Of a stretch of 64,000 nucleotides of DNA, positions 44,301 through 52,200 are shown in pieces; position 1 is the stretch's first letter; each line of letters begins with the position of its first letter. Source of the DNA: Prosthecobacter gellanilyticus. GTDB lineage: Bacteria > Verrucomicrobiota > Verrucomicrobiia > Verrucomicrobiales > Verrucomicrobiaceae. The stretch is taken from assembly GCF_007992435.1 (NCBI RefSeq), contig NZ_BKAG01000030.1:22741-86740 (forward strand). The letters run 5' to 3'. The notes beneath the pieces are model-generated. The model was given only the letters and a program-made list of their open reading frames with translations, was not told where the DNA came from and made no database searches. Both the position numbers and the translations under genes were made by a program.

Positions 44301-44460
44301 CATGGCACTCGCGACTGGAGCAGGTGCTGAAGTCCAGCGACCCATCGCGACCGTCGTCATCGGCGGTATTGTCACCTCCACTTTCCTTACACTGCTCGTG
44401 GTGCCTGTGCTCTACGACTGGATCGAACGGAAAACCAGACCCCAAACAAACACACCATGA
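41314..44460 (+). CDS. czcA: CzcA-like heavy-metal RND efflux pump
   Basis: A 1048-residue inner-membrane proton-driven pump of the HME-RND group, of full family length. The fourth transmembrane helix reads GAIDFGLIIDGAVVMVEN, with the two Asp and one Glu typical of CzcA-type divalent-metal pumps rather than Cu/Ag CusA. Other hallmarks: VPDITNPQVQINTAVSALAP after TM1, porter-domain DEGDFSFQLIRSSSASLSSS, FINQLRREGRELREAVVEGT and GAGAEVQRPIATVVIGGIVT near the C-terminus. It starts 6 bp after the adaptor gene and overlaps the next gene by ATGA. Likely substrates are Co, Zn, Cd or Ni; the exact ion cannot be read from sequence. Confidence 0.9.
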   Translation: MLSHLITLAMRQRAAVLVVMLVLIGVGSWSAIHLPIDAVPDITNPQVQINTAVSALAPEEIEKLVSFPIESEMAGLPQMVELRSLSKLGLSQVTMVFHDDVDLYRTRQLVTERLQAVLDELPPGLTPKLAPVATGLGEIFYYSLDYTEDAKSKPATREAQLMELAQIQEYQVKPLLRGTAGVAEVNTSGGYQKQIVIQPDPARLAARGLSLDMLAEIVEQNTRNAGGGYVEIGGEQLIIRAASRVNDLEQILNIPLKFAGGVKPILISEVATVSIGSAFRTGASTDEGREALVGATIMLAGENSRLVAQAVRAKLDEIQPKLPHGVVIRTLYDRSNLVSRTIATVEKNLAEGALLVVVVLFALLGNFRAAFIVALVIPLSMFIAMTGMVRYHISGNLMSLGAIDFGLIIDGAVVMVENIVRHLGERQHALGRTLTLRERTEEVLKSAKEVANPMFFGVLIITVVYVPILALQGIEGKMFKPMALVVMLALGGSLALAVTLMPVLCSYLLGGKIQEKDNWLVTLTKRLYTPLLQFGLRFRLLIVLPMLALFGTSLWVLSRMGSEFIPQLDEGDFSFQLIRSSSASLSSSLDLQKQSEAVIRRDFPEVKEIFSRIGTAEIATDPMNPNVADTYLMLKLRDQWRQESGKAITKEHLGQLMRKALLDKVPGQNILVTQPIQLRFNEIMAGARADLVCKVFGDSYDELERLAGEVRAAITGIRGGGETEFDNIGKNPMIEIQPDREAMRKFNVHADELNRLVETALAGSEVGLLIEGNRRSPIVVRLSEGHRSDLEGIKRLAMRTEDGGMLALGQIAKIVLTPQPVQIAREDAQRRVSILINVRGRDTQSFVEEATRIIREKVTFPDGYYFEFGGQFKNLQEAKARLMIVVPLALGLIFVLIFLSFGSMRQATLIFLCVPLAVTGGIFALELRGMPFTISAAVGFIALSGIAVLNGIMLISFINQLRREGRELREAVVEGTLTRLRPKLMTALVASLGFLPMALATGAGAEVQRPIATVVIGGIVTSTFLTLLVVPVLYDWIERKTRPQTNTP

Positions 44461-44891
44461 AAACACTAATCCATATCCTCATCATCACAGCCCTGGCCGC
44501 CACCTCCGCCTTTGCCGACGCCAAAGTGAAGGCAGGCCCACGTAAAGGACTCCTCCTGGAACTCGGCGGCAAACAAGCGGAGTTCCTGGTCGAGAAAGAC
44601 CGCTCCATCAGCATCGCCGTCTATGACGCCGCCCTGAAAGCCCAGCCCGCCACCACCGAAGTCATCACCGCGACCGCCGAAGCCCCAAGCGGCAAAGTGA
44701 AAATTGATTTTGTGGTCAAGGACGGCAAGCTAGTCAGCAAAACCAAGCTCCCAGAGGGAGACGGCTACCAAGTCGTGGTTCAGGCCAAAGCTACGCCCGA
44801 CGCCAAATCCAAGAACTTTCGTATCAAGCTCCAGCTTCACACCTGCCAGGGATGCGGCAATGCTGAATACGCCTGCACTTGTGATGAGTAG
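44457..44891 (+). CDS. Small secreted protein with Cys-rich C-terminal tail in efflux operon
   Basis: A 144-residue exported protein: signal peptide MKTLIHILIITALAATSAFA, a beta-rich middle (EVITATAEAPSGKVKIDFVV) and a C-terminal Cys cluster (HTCQGCGNAEYACTCDE) that could hold a metal ion. It overlaps the pump stop by ATGA and is translationally coupled. Its tail resembles the CTCGH tail of the short adaptor in the same operon, suggesting a periplasmic metal chaperone passing ions to the efflux complex. That role is inference. Confidence 0.65.
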   Translation: MKTLIHILIITALAATSAFADAKVKAGPRKGLLLELGGKQAEFLVEKDRSISIAVYDAALKAQPATTEVITATAEAPSGKVKIDFVVKDGKLVSKTKLPEGDGYQVVVQAKATPDAKSKNFRIKLQLHTCQGCGNAEYACTCDE

Positions 44892-44966
44892 TTGGCAGGG
44901 CCTCTGCATCAGGAGCATGCGGAGGCCATGTCGAAGCGCCCACCATTCTCTCAAAGGAGCCGTCTT

Positions 44967-45539
44967 ATGATGCCATCCCATGAGCTACCCCGGCGAGTGG
45001 TCGCGCTCGCCGGAGTCTTCACCCTGGCCGTCGTGGCGCTTGGCTATGTTCTTCTCGGCTGGGTGCCCATGGTTTTATTCGCCTTCGGTTTTGTCGGAGG
45101 TTTTGTGCTTTGGCTTCGCGTGCCTTCAAGCGTGCCATTTGGAGCCATCCGCGCGCCCTATTTTATCATGATGGCATTCTTTGCGGCTCACAAATTCGAA
45201 GAACGGCATTTTGGCTTCTTCCCGGCACTTTCAAAGATTACAGGGGTGCAAGCCCCTGAAGCTGGTTTACCTCTGGGTCTGCTCCTCTATGCGTTTGCCA
45301 TGGCATGGCTGCTGATTCCTTTCCTGGTGGCACGGCGACATCCATTTGGGTATTTCCTCGCATGGACATTCTTCACTTCCATGGGCGTCACAGAGCTTGC
45401 TCATTTTGTCTTTCCATTTTTCACCCCGCCCCCGTTGGAATACTTTCCAGGGATGGCGACCGTTGTGACTCTGGCCCCGGCGGGATGGTGGGGGATGAGT
45501 AGGCTTTATCAAGGTTCTTTATTGAAATTGAAATCTTAA
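44967..45539 (+). CDS. HXXEE-domain membrane protein
   Basis: A 190-residue polytopic membrane protein with an HXXEE signature (FFAAHKFEERHFGFFPAL) and other His/Glu residues within helices (TELAHFVFPFFTPPP). ATG 44967 is chosen because AAAGGAG ends 7 bp before it, one of the few clear Shine-Dalgarno sequences in the window; in-frame starts at 44892 and 44928 are weaker. It is the last gene of the metal efflux operon, 75 bp after the Cys-tailed protein. The family is uncharacterised; location supports a link to metal handling. It is distantly similar to the protein at 4422-4916. Confidence 0.7.
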   Translation: MMPSHELPRRVVALAGVFTLAVVALGYVLLGWVPMVLFAFGFVGGFVLWLRVPSSVPFGAIRAPYFIMMAFFAAHKFEERHFGFFPALSKITGVQAPEAGLPLGLLLYAFAMAWLLIPFLVARRHPFGYFLAWTFFTSMGVTELAHFVFPFFTPPPLEYFPGMATVVTLAPAGWWGMSRLYQGSLLKLKS

Positions 45540-45679
45540 TGCGTTGATTTCGAGTGTGTTAGGGTGAAATAGCAAAATGGCAAGATAGCGTGATGGCTAC
45601 TTTGCTAATGCGCCTACGCGCCTAACTTATTGTGAATCTTCCGGATCCTCATGGGGCCAACAACGCATCGCGCCGCGTC

Positions 45680-46099
45680 TCAAAAGTAGTCGAGATAGAC
45701 GAGGCTGTGGCCATCGGCGAGCTTGGCGGTGAGCCAGTAGGCGATGACATCGCCAGTGGCTTCGGCGAGCCACCATTCGGCGCCTTCGAGGCGCGGGCTG
45801 CCGAGCTGGGCTTCCATTTTCTTCAGGGCTCCGGACCAGTAGGGATCAGACTCGACATACAGCCTGCTCACCCGCTGGGAGCTGGCGATCCAGCCAGCGG
45901 GCTCAATGAGGACGCCTGGCCTAACGAGATGGATGGACGTAGAGTCGTGGAAGGGGGAGCTGAGGGAGAGGGTATCGATCCCTTGGGAGCTGGCGCTGCT
46001 GACGATGCCCAGGCGCATGAGCCGGTCCCGGCTGCCCTGCTTCGCCGTCAGGAAGATCCCCAGGCCGAGGGCGATGAGGACAAGGGCGGCTTTTTTCAT
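45680..46099 (-). CDS. Small exported or anchored protein, function unknown
   Basis: A 139-residue protein with one N-terminal hydrophobic segment (MKKAALVLIALGLGIFLTA) followed by a soluble domain (STSIHLVRPGVLIEPAGWIA; LGSPRLEGAEWWLAEATGDV). No family recognised. It is the last gene of a minus-strand run of small exported proteins (45.7-48.6 kb) but lacks the ARIGET...ARYGK signature of the five upstream genes, so it is not part of that paralogous set. The run may be one transcript. Confidence 0.55.
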   Translation of the reverse strand: MKKAALVLIALGLGIFLTAKQGSRDRLMRLGIVSSASSQGIDTLSLSSPFHDSTSIHLVRPGVLIEPAGWIASSQRVSRLYVESDPYWSGALKKMEAQLGSPRLEGAEWWLAEATGDVIAYWLTAKLADGHSLVYLDYF

Positions 46100-46144
46100 G
46101 GGGGGCGGTAAATGGTATGCGCGTCCCAGCGAATGCCCACCGGT

Positions 46145-46609
46145 TTACAAGTCCTTCAGGCCACCCTTTTTCTTGGCCTCTTCCTCTTCGAACTCTCGCT
46201 TGGAATTCGCAGCCGTATGGATCGAGACGCAGGGATACTCCTTCATGGCGACATGCGCCATGACATCTCCTTTTTTCCACACACTGATTCCATCTCCGTT
46301 GTCTTCCACCAGCTGCCTCCAAGGCATGCCGTTTGATTCAGCATCCAGGATGATTTTGACCTCCTCAAGCGTGAGCGGCAGCGACTCCCCGTCGGCATTC
46401 TTCTGCTTTTTCTGATATCGGATGCTGTCACACACTCCGTCATAAAACTTGCATATGATTTCGAGGTCAGCCTTCTCAAACCGCATCCACTTTCCTTCAT
46501 CTCTCACGCTCACTGGTTTGCCGTATCTAGTCTCGCTTTGCGCCGTGGTCTCACCAATGCGGGCCAGGGCGGGTGTGGTGAGCAGCAGGAAAAGCAGCAG
46601 TTTTTTCAT
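46145..46609 (-). CDS. Secreted tandem-paralogue protein, copy 1
   Basis: A 154-residue exported protein of a family present five times in tandem. It has a signal peptide ending in LTTPALA, then the family motif RIGETTAQSETRYGKPV, a core motif EKADLEIICKFYDGVCDSI, then SNGMPWRQLVEDNGDG and a charged Lys/Glu C-terminus. It is closest to copy 5 (48165-48641): both have a YDGVCDSI/HDGLCDSI-type core and a KKxGxLKDL/F end. No catalytic residues are evident; the paired Cys could form a disulfide. Function unknown. Confidence 0.65.
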   Translation of the reverse strand: MKKLLLFLLLTTPALARIGETTAQSETRYGKPVSVRDEGKWMRFEKADLEIICKFYDGVCDSIRYQKKQKNADGESLPLTLEEVKIILDAESNGMPWRQLVEDNGDGISVWKKGDVMAHVAMKEYPCVSIHTAANSKREFEEEEAKKKGGLKDL

Positions 46610-46628
46610 GGGTGTTTCTGAGTTGAGC

Positions 46629-47039
46629 CTAGTCCTTGTGGATGATGACGAGGTCGTGCGTCAGGTGGGAGTAGCTGGCCTTGGCTCCCTCTCGCCTCCA
46701 GATGTCCTCATCCGTGGAAGAGAAGATGCTGTCCTTGACCCACTCCCCGCCTTCTGAGCTGGCCTTCAGAAGGATCTCGATCTCCACTTTCATCAAGGGG
46801 TCTTTCTTGCGGCTCACGGGATCCGTCCGGTTGAAGACGATGCCGCGGCATTTGCCGCCTTCCGCAGAATCGTATTTGCAGATGATGAAGAGCCCGGCTT
46901 TTTCATGCATGGAGGCGGGCGGGTCTGACTGCCCGGCCACGGCTTTGCCGTAGCGAGCCTCGCACTGCTCCCGGGTCTCGCCCAGACGGGCCAGGGCGGG
47001 TGATGCGCAAAGCAGCAAGAAGGTGATGAGTGTTTTCAT
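46629..47039 (-). CDS. Secreted tandem-paralogue protein, copy 2
   Basis: A 136-residue member of the tandem family. From ATG 47039 it has signal peptide MKTLITFLLLCASPALA, then RLGETREQCEARYGKAV and the core EKAGLFIICKYDSAEGGKCR, followed by SSEGGEWVKDSIFSSTDEDI. An ATG at 47066 would add nine residues before the signal. It is shorter at the C-terminus than its neighbours and lacks their Lys-rich end. GCCTAGC lies 15 bp before the ATG in the place where copy 4 has GCCTAAC. Function unknown. Confidence 0.62.
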   Translation of the reverse strand: MKTLITFLLLCASPALARLGETREQCEARYGKAVAGQSDPPASMHEKAGLFIICKYDSAEGGKCRGIVFNRTDPVSRKKDPLMKVEIEILLKASSEGGEWVKDSIFSSTDEDIWRREGAKASYSHLTHDLVIIHKD

Positions 47040-47075
47040 CTTTTGGCTAGGCAGCAGAGGTTTCATGCGGCGGCA

Positions 47076-47564
47076 TTAGAAGTCCTTGAGGTTTTCCCTG
47101 GCTTTTTGCTCCTTCGTCTTGCTGGCAGCGGACCGCGCCATGTGCGCCCGGGTTTGGATGATGATATGGCGCTCGCCCTTCTGCTGCTGAAGGCCTTGGA
47201 GATCATCGCAGTTCCAGTAGGCGACCTGGTCTTCTTCTGAATCCGGGGTCCAATCCTTGCCGGCGGAGCTGGCCTCGAAAAGGACCTTTCTCTCCGCATC
47301 CGTGAAGGGCATGGGCGTTCCTTCAGTGTCCGTTTTGAGGTTCTTGAAGTAGATGAAGTCACACTTGCCCTCAAAATAGAAACAAGCCACGCGGATGCCG
47401 GCTTTCTCATGCATGGTGACCGGGGGGTCGAGATTGACGCTCACGGGATCGCCATAGCGTGCGGTGCACTCCGCCAGTGTCTCGCCGATGCGGGCCTGGG
47501 CGGGTGATGCGAGGAGAAGCAGGAACGGTAAGAGGAGGTGGATGAAGAGCGGGAGGAGTTTCAT
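47076..47564 (-). CDS. Secreted tandem-paralogue protein, copy 3
   Basis: A 162-residue member of the tandem family with a long signal peptide (LLPFLLLLASPAQA). Family motifs: RIGETLAECTARYGDPVSV, the core EKAGIRVACFYFEGKCDFIY and SSAGKDWTPDSEEDQVAYWN. The C-terminus is basic (SKTKEQKARENLKDF), as in copies 1 and 5. The Ala-Arg signal-cleavage junction and the two-Cys core are kept in all copies. Function unknown. Confidence 0.63.
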   Translation of the reverse strand: MKLLPLFIHLLLPFLLLLASPAQARIGETLAECTARYGDPVSVNLDPPVTMHEKAGIRVACFYFEGKCDFIYFKNLKTDTEGTPMPFTDAERKVLFEASSAGKDWTPDSEEDQVAYWNCDDLQGLQQQKGERHIIIQTRAHMARSAASKTKEQKARENLKDF

Positions 47565-47630
47565 CAGGAGAGGCAGGTTTGTCTGATTTGGAGAGGATGT
47601 TCACCTCATCATCGGCGAACAAAAAGCGTG

Positions 47631-48110
47631 TCAAAATCCTTCCAGCCGCTTCCGAGCATCACGCTCGGCGTCGGACGGGCCAGTGCCTTTGGCCCTTTCA
47701 CGGCGGTCAAAGAACTCACGACTGCCCACGAACAGCAGATGAGCGTCACGCCCGGAGTAGAAGGCCTCCATGGTGGGGCATTCCCAGTCCACGGCGCCGG
47801 AGTCCTTGTCTTCCCCGACCTGGGTCCAGGTCATGCCGCCTGAGAGACTGGCCAGGAGGGTGGTGCGCTCGCCCTCTGTGATCGGTGCGGCTCTTCCATT
47901 GGGATCTTTCCGGTGGGTCATGGACACGCTGTCACACCTGCCTTCATGAAAGGTGCACCTAAGCGCATAACCTGCCTTGTGATGATGCGTGGTGTTGCCC
48001 TCGACTTGCGTGGCCTTTCCATACCGCACCTCACACTGCGCGCGTGTCTCGCCGATGCGTGCCAGGGCGGGTGTGGCGAAGAGCAGGAGGAAGACGATCC
48101 ATCTTTTCAT
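47631..48110 (-). CDS. Secreted tandem-paralogue protein, copy 4
   Basis: A 159-residue member of the tandem family: signal peptide MKRWIVFLLLFATPALA, motif RIGETRAQCEVRYGKATQV, core HKAGYALRCTFHEGRCDSVS and SLSGGMTWTQVGEDKDSGAV. The C-terminus is rich in Arg/Glu (REFFDRRERAKG). GCCTAAC lies 9 bp before the ATG (48117-48123, minus sense). Divergence from the other copies is high outside the motifs, so the duplication is old. Function unknown. Confidence 0.63.
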   Translation of the reverse strand: MKRWIVFLLLFATPALARIGETRAQCEVRYGKATQVEGNTTHHHKAGYALRCTFHEGRCDSVSMTHRKDPNGRAAPITEGERTTLLASLSGGMTWTQVGEDKDSGAVDWECPTMEAFYSGRDAHLLFVGSREFFDRRERAKGTGPSDAERDARKRLEGF

Positions 48111-48164
48111 GATTTTGTTAGGCAGGCGTTGGTGAAACGGGAGGAAGGCCGGTGATGAGCGGAA

Positions 48165-48641
48165 TCAGAAGTCCTTCAAGGTGCCCTTTTTCCTGGCCTC
48201 TTCCTCCTTTTTCGACTCGGCATCCTTGCGCCTAGAGTGCTCACGCGTGAAGATCCAGATGCGCGCGAAACCTTTAGTGTCTACATAGGCTGTGACATCG
48301 CCATTGCGCCAAGCGCTTGACCCATTCTCCTTGTTTTCGGAGAGCAAGTCCCAGGAGGTTCCGTTGGAGTCAGACTCCAGGAGGATTTTGGTCTCGTCCG
48401 CCGTGAAGGGCAGCCATTCTCCCTTGGCATTGGTCTCAATTTTCCGGAAACTGATGCTGTCGCAAAGTCCATCGTGGAACTCGCACATGATCCCGATACC
48501 GGCCTTTTCAAAGCTCATGACGTTCCCGTCCTCGCTCACGTATTTGGGCTTTCCATAGCGTGCCTCACTCTGGGCAGGAGTTTCGTTGATGCGGGCCAGG
48601 GCGGGTGAGGCGCAGAGCAGGAAAAGGAGCAAGAATTTCAT
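48165..48641 (-). CDS. Secreted tandem-paralogue protein, copy 5
   Basis: A 158-residue member of the tandem family: signal MKFLLLFLLCASPALA, motif RINETPAQSEARYGKPKYV, core EKAGIGIMCEFHDGLCDSIS and SNGTSWDLLSENKENGSSAW. It is the closest relative of copy 1, sharing SxxW spacing, a DVTAYVD/DVMAHVA segment and the Lys-rich KKGTLKDF end. As the most upstream gene it may carry the promoter of the run. Function unknown. Confidence 0.65.
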   Translation of the reverse strand: MKFLLLFLLCASPALARINETPAQSEARYGKPKYVSEDGNVMSFEKAGIGIMCEFHDGLCDSISFRKIETNAKGEWLPFTADETKILLESDSNGTSWDLLSENKENGSSAWRNGDVTAYVDTKGFARIWIFTREHSRRKDAESKKEEEARKKGTLKDF

Positions 48642-48810
48642 GTGAGTTTCTTAGTCGGGCGCTTTCGTAATGGAGTGCCCAAGACTGGTCGAGTGGAAAA
48701 ATACTGTTCACTCTTTTTTCAAAACGGCTATCTCAAGCAATCTGATCAACTCCTGACATGACGGATCTGGACACGCTCATCAATGATGCTTTGAACCTTC
48801 GTCACACCGC

Positions 48811-49185
48811 ATGAAAACCTTCCGCACCTTTATCCGCTGGATCTGCTGGCTGGCGTTCATCGTCCTGTGTCTGCTGACACTTCTGAAGATGCTCTTCAAT
48901 ACCTTTTACTTTTCCCACCCGGAGTTGATGCATCCGCTCATCGCCACCTTGGTCATGGTGCTGAATCTGCTGCCGCCAGTGCTTTTTATCTGGATCAATC
49001 GCCGGGTGGAGCGGCACCGCCTGGCCTGGGCGGCTGCGGTGCTGAGCTGTGTTGTCCTGCTGGCCCCTGACCTTGTTACGGAAGGCCCGCTCTTTTCTCA
49101 GGTGTTCGCCATCCAGGCAGGCGTCATCTCCCTGCCCTTCCTGCTGACTCTGGTGCACCGGAACGAGAGTTTGAGTCTGGAGTGA
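48811..49185 (+). CDS. Small membrane protein, three to four helices
   Basis: A 124-residue unrecognised integral membrane protein: hydrophobic segments at about 9-30 (WICWLAFIVLCLLTLLKMLF), 42-62 (LIATLVMVLNLLPPVLFIWI), 70-88 (LAWAAAVLSCVVLLAPDLVT) and 98-115 (VFAIQAGVISLPFLLTLVHR). ATG 48811 follows ACCGC with no Shine-Dalgarno. It is convergent with the KAP NTPase gene, 20 bp away at the 3' ends. No family or partner can be named. Confidence 0.6.
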   Translation: MKTFRTFIRWICWLAFIVLCLLTLLKMLFNTFYFSHPELMHPLIATLVMVLNLLPPVLFIWINRRVERHRLAWAAAVLSCVVLLAPDLVTEGPLFSQVFAIQAGVISLPFLLTLVHRNESLSLE

Positions 49186-49205
49186 GGGAACTAACAGTGA
49201 GGACT

Positions 49206-52200
49206 TTAAGTCAGTTGAGAAATGACCCGCGCAATCTCCATGCTATGACGAGCTTTGAAGTTAGGCTTTGAAGCTCCTGCAAACATGGCGTGCGCGAGAT
49301 GCTCCATCAGATCTTGCGGAGAGAAATCCACGCCGCTGAGCAGCTGACGCGCGAAGAGGTATCTGAAGAGGGCCGCACGCACGGAGCGCGGGGTCAGGTG
49401 TTCGGGTGGAATACTGCGAAATACTTCTTCGAGCTTTGTGCGCTCATCCTCGCTGAAGTGCTCGGAGAGGCTGGACTTGGAGGGTTTCGGTGTCGGTGAT
49501 GAATGTGGAGGTGGGGCTAACGTTTGTTGCTGTGCTGCCACGGGCGCAGCAGGAGGTCCGCCAGCAAACGGCCAGGGATGATAGCTGCGGATGCCACTGT
49601 CCTGGGTCGCCCGGGCTGGAGCAGGCGAGACTAGATCAGGCTCGATCACGGGCGCTTCTGTCGAGTCTTTCGGCGGGAGCTCAGCGCCAGGGATACCCGG
49701 ACTCATTGCTCCAACAGCTGAGTTTTTTGGATCAGACGGATCTCCAGCGGAAGTCTGAGCAGGTCCACGAGGGAGGGAGGAAGCTGGCGGCTCAGCCTTG
49801 CGCGGTGGCTTGCCGTAAAGGAGGCGGTGGGCCAGATCGCTAACCTCGTCATTCTTCAAGGTGGGCAGACTTAGTTCCACCATGAAGAGCTTCTCACGCA
49901 GGGCCTCAAAGCGAGTCCTCCAGGCGTCGTCAGAGTATTCTTTACCATGTTCACGAGCACGCAGACGGCAGGCGGTCTCCAGGGCATCGCGCTCCATGAG
50001 GATGGCCACGTGCAGGCGTGAGTTCACTTTGGGATTGTCCAGGAACCAGCGAATGCTTTCGATGACGGAGAGCGACTGCTCAGGCTCGCAGCGGTCGAGG
50101 TCATCCACCACCAGGAGCACACGCTTCCGGTCTGTGTCTATGCGGCCGATGACAAAGGCGGCGGCCACCAGGAACCCGTAAAACACGCCGATCAGAGTCA
50201 CACCGCCCCAGCGCCATGCCGTAGAGCCTTCACCGGTCGGTCCAGGCACGGTGGCCCAAACGTTCTGCCCTAACTCCCAGCAGCCGATGCCAGCAAGCAG
50301 ACGACACAAGAGCATGAAGAACCAGCCCCAGCGCCCCATGCGAAAGTCGATGGCGATGTCCGGATCCGCAAAGTAGCTGACAAGGCGCTTCCAGATCCCG
50401 TCACAACCTTCGTTACCATTTTTTTTGTTATCCCGATGCTCTGGCTTGGTTTCCTCTCTCTTGTCTTGGTGCTTGCCCGGAACGGGCCGGGTGTGCGGGC
50501 TGGCGCGGGTGGGGAACCATGCGCGCAGTAGGCGCTCCAGATCATCTCCGATGACGGCCTGCAATCCCAGCTTGTCCGCGTGATCCGGGATGAAAGCATA
50601 CTTCTCCTGCAGCAGCCTGCCCTTGGCCAGGATGCGGTAGCCATAACCAAGAATGACGAGCAAACCGATGCCCATGCCGCCAATGACGTAACCCAGCAGA
50701 TGCACGGCCCACCCAAGCCTCGTGAAGAGGGAGAAAGAGGCCATGAACACCGCCAGAACCAGCGGCCACCAGCCCACTTTCAGGAGGCCGAGCCTGAAGC
50801 CGAGGCGCAGCCTGGAAAAGAAGGAGCCTGTAGCCTCACGGAGGATGGTCTGATACAGATGCACCCACACCTCTGGCCGGGTGGGATATTTGGACGCGCC
50901 GAAAAAGACGCTGACATGAGTTTCCTGCATGGCCTCCGCCGATTTTTCCATGAGGGTTGACTTCCCACGGCCCCAGGGGGCGAACAACCCAAAGACAAAG
51001 TCTTGGTTAGGCTCAGCGCTTTGAAACACGCTTTGAATGGCGCCGGTATATCTCTCAATGCCTAGACAAAGATCGTCATTTCTGGATCCGCGCCCAAAGG
51101 TGCTGCCGCTGCCTTTTGCACCAGCCGGTCTGAACTGACCGAAGGATTCGAAAACAGCATCCCAAGCTCCCTCGACAGCCTGATGTGCATTTTCCGGCAG
51201 ATGCTGCTCCAGGCAGTCTTTCAGATCCTCAATGGTAAGTATGAGCAGATCTTTCTGATTTCCGTTCGCAAAATGCGAAATGAGGGCAGCCACCACATGC
51301 CGGGTCGCAACATAAGTGTTGCTGGAATTACCAGAGCAGCGCGCACTTATCTCCCTGGCATGCAGGAGTGCATGTCGTAATGAGGGGGAGAGGATAGATT
51401 GCGACGGGCTGTCTGTCGACCGTGAAGCCAGTGCTTGATTCCATAGTTCACGAAGGTTTCCCTCACGTCTGCACAAGCGATCCAGCAACAAGACTTGCAG
51501 CAGGTAAGGCGGAGGTGGATCCCGCGGGGGATTACCCGCCACACGCGCACCCTCCAACATCAGCCCTAACAACATTTGCCAAGGAGTAATCTCCATGGGT
51601 GAGCTGTCCGAATCTCGAATAACATATCCTAGAGCGCTGTTAAGCCCTTCACTTGGCACGACACCAACCTCTTTCCATAATTTGGCAGCGTAACGCCAAA
51701 CTTTGGGATCTAACGTGCTGCGGGCTTTCGGGACCTGTGCAGAAACATCAGGCTCAGTAGACGATGAGACCAAGGCATCTCTGATGATTTCGGAAATGCC
51801 AGCTGGGTTTATACCACCACCGCCACCGCCACCGCCGCTAATCACATGGATATGGGAACCGTTGCCAAATGCATCACCCGCTGGCTGGAGATCTCTATTT
51901 TCTCCAGGCACGTTCGACAGCACTTCTTCGACCCAAGAAATCGTCTCGTTCTCAATACTCGTCTCTTCTGCGCTGGTTAAGCTCTCATCTTGCCGTTTAC
52001 TTATCCTTGTCAGACCAGCCTCCTTCATGCAGCGCCGCAACTTTCGAATCCAATCGCGAAACTGGCGTTCCACCTTTTGTAATGGATCTTCTTTTTTCCA
52101 CTGTTTGCCCAATCCAAGTTTGTCAATTGTGCCTTGCCACGGGCCTAAGACTGTCCCCTCAATGATTTCGATGAATTGATACAAGTCTTGATTCAATTCC

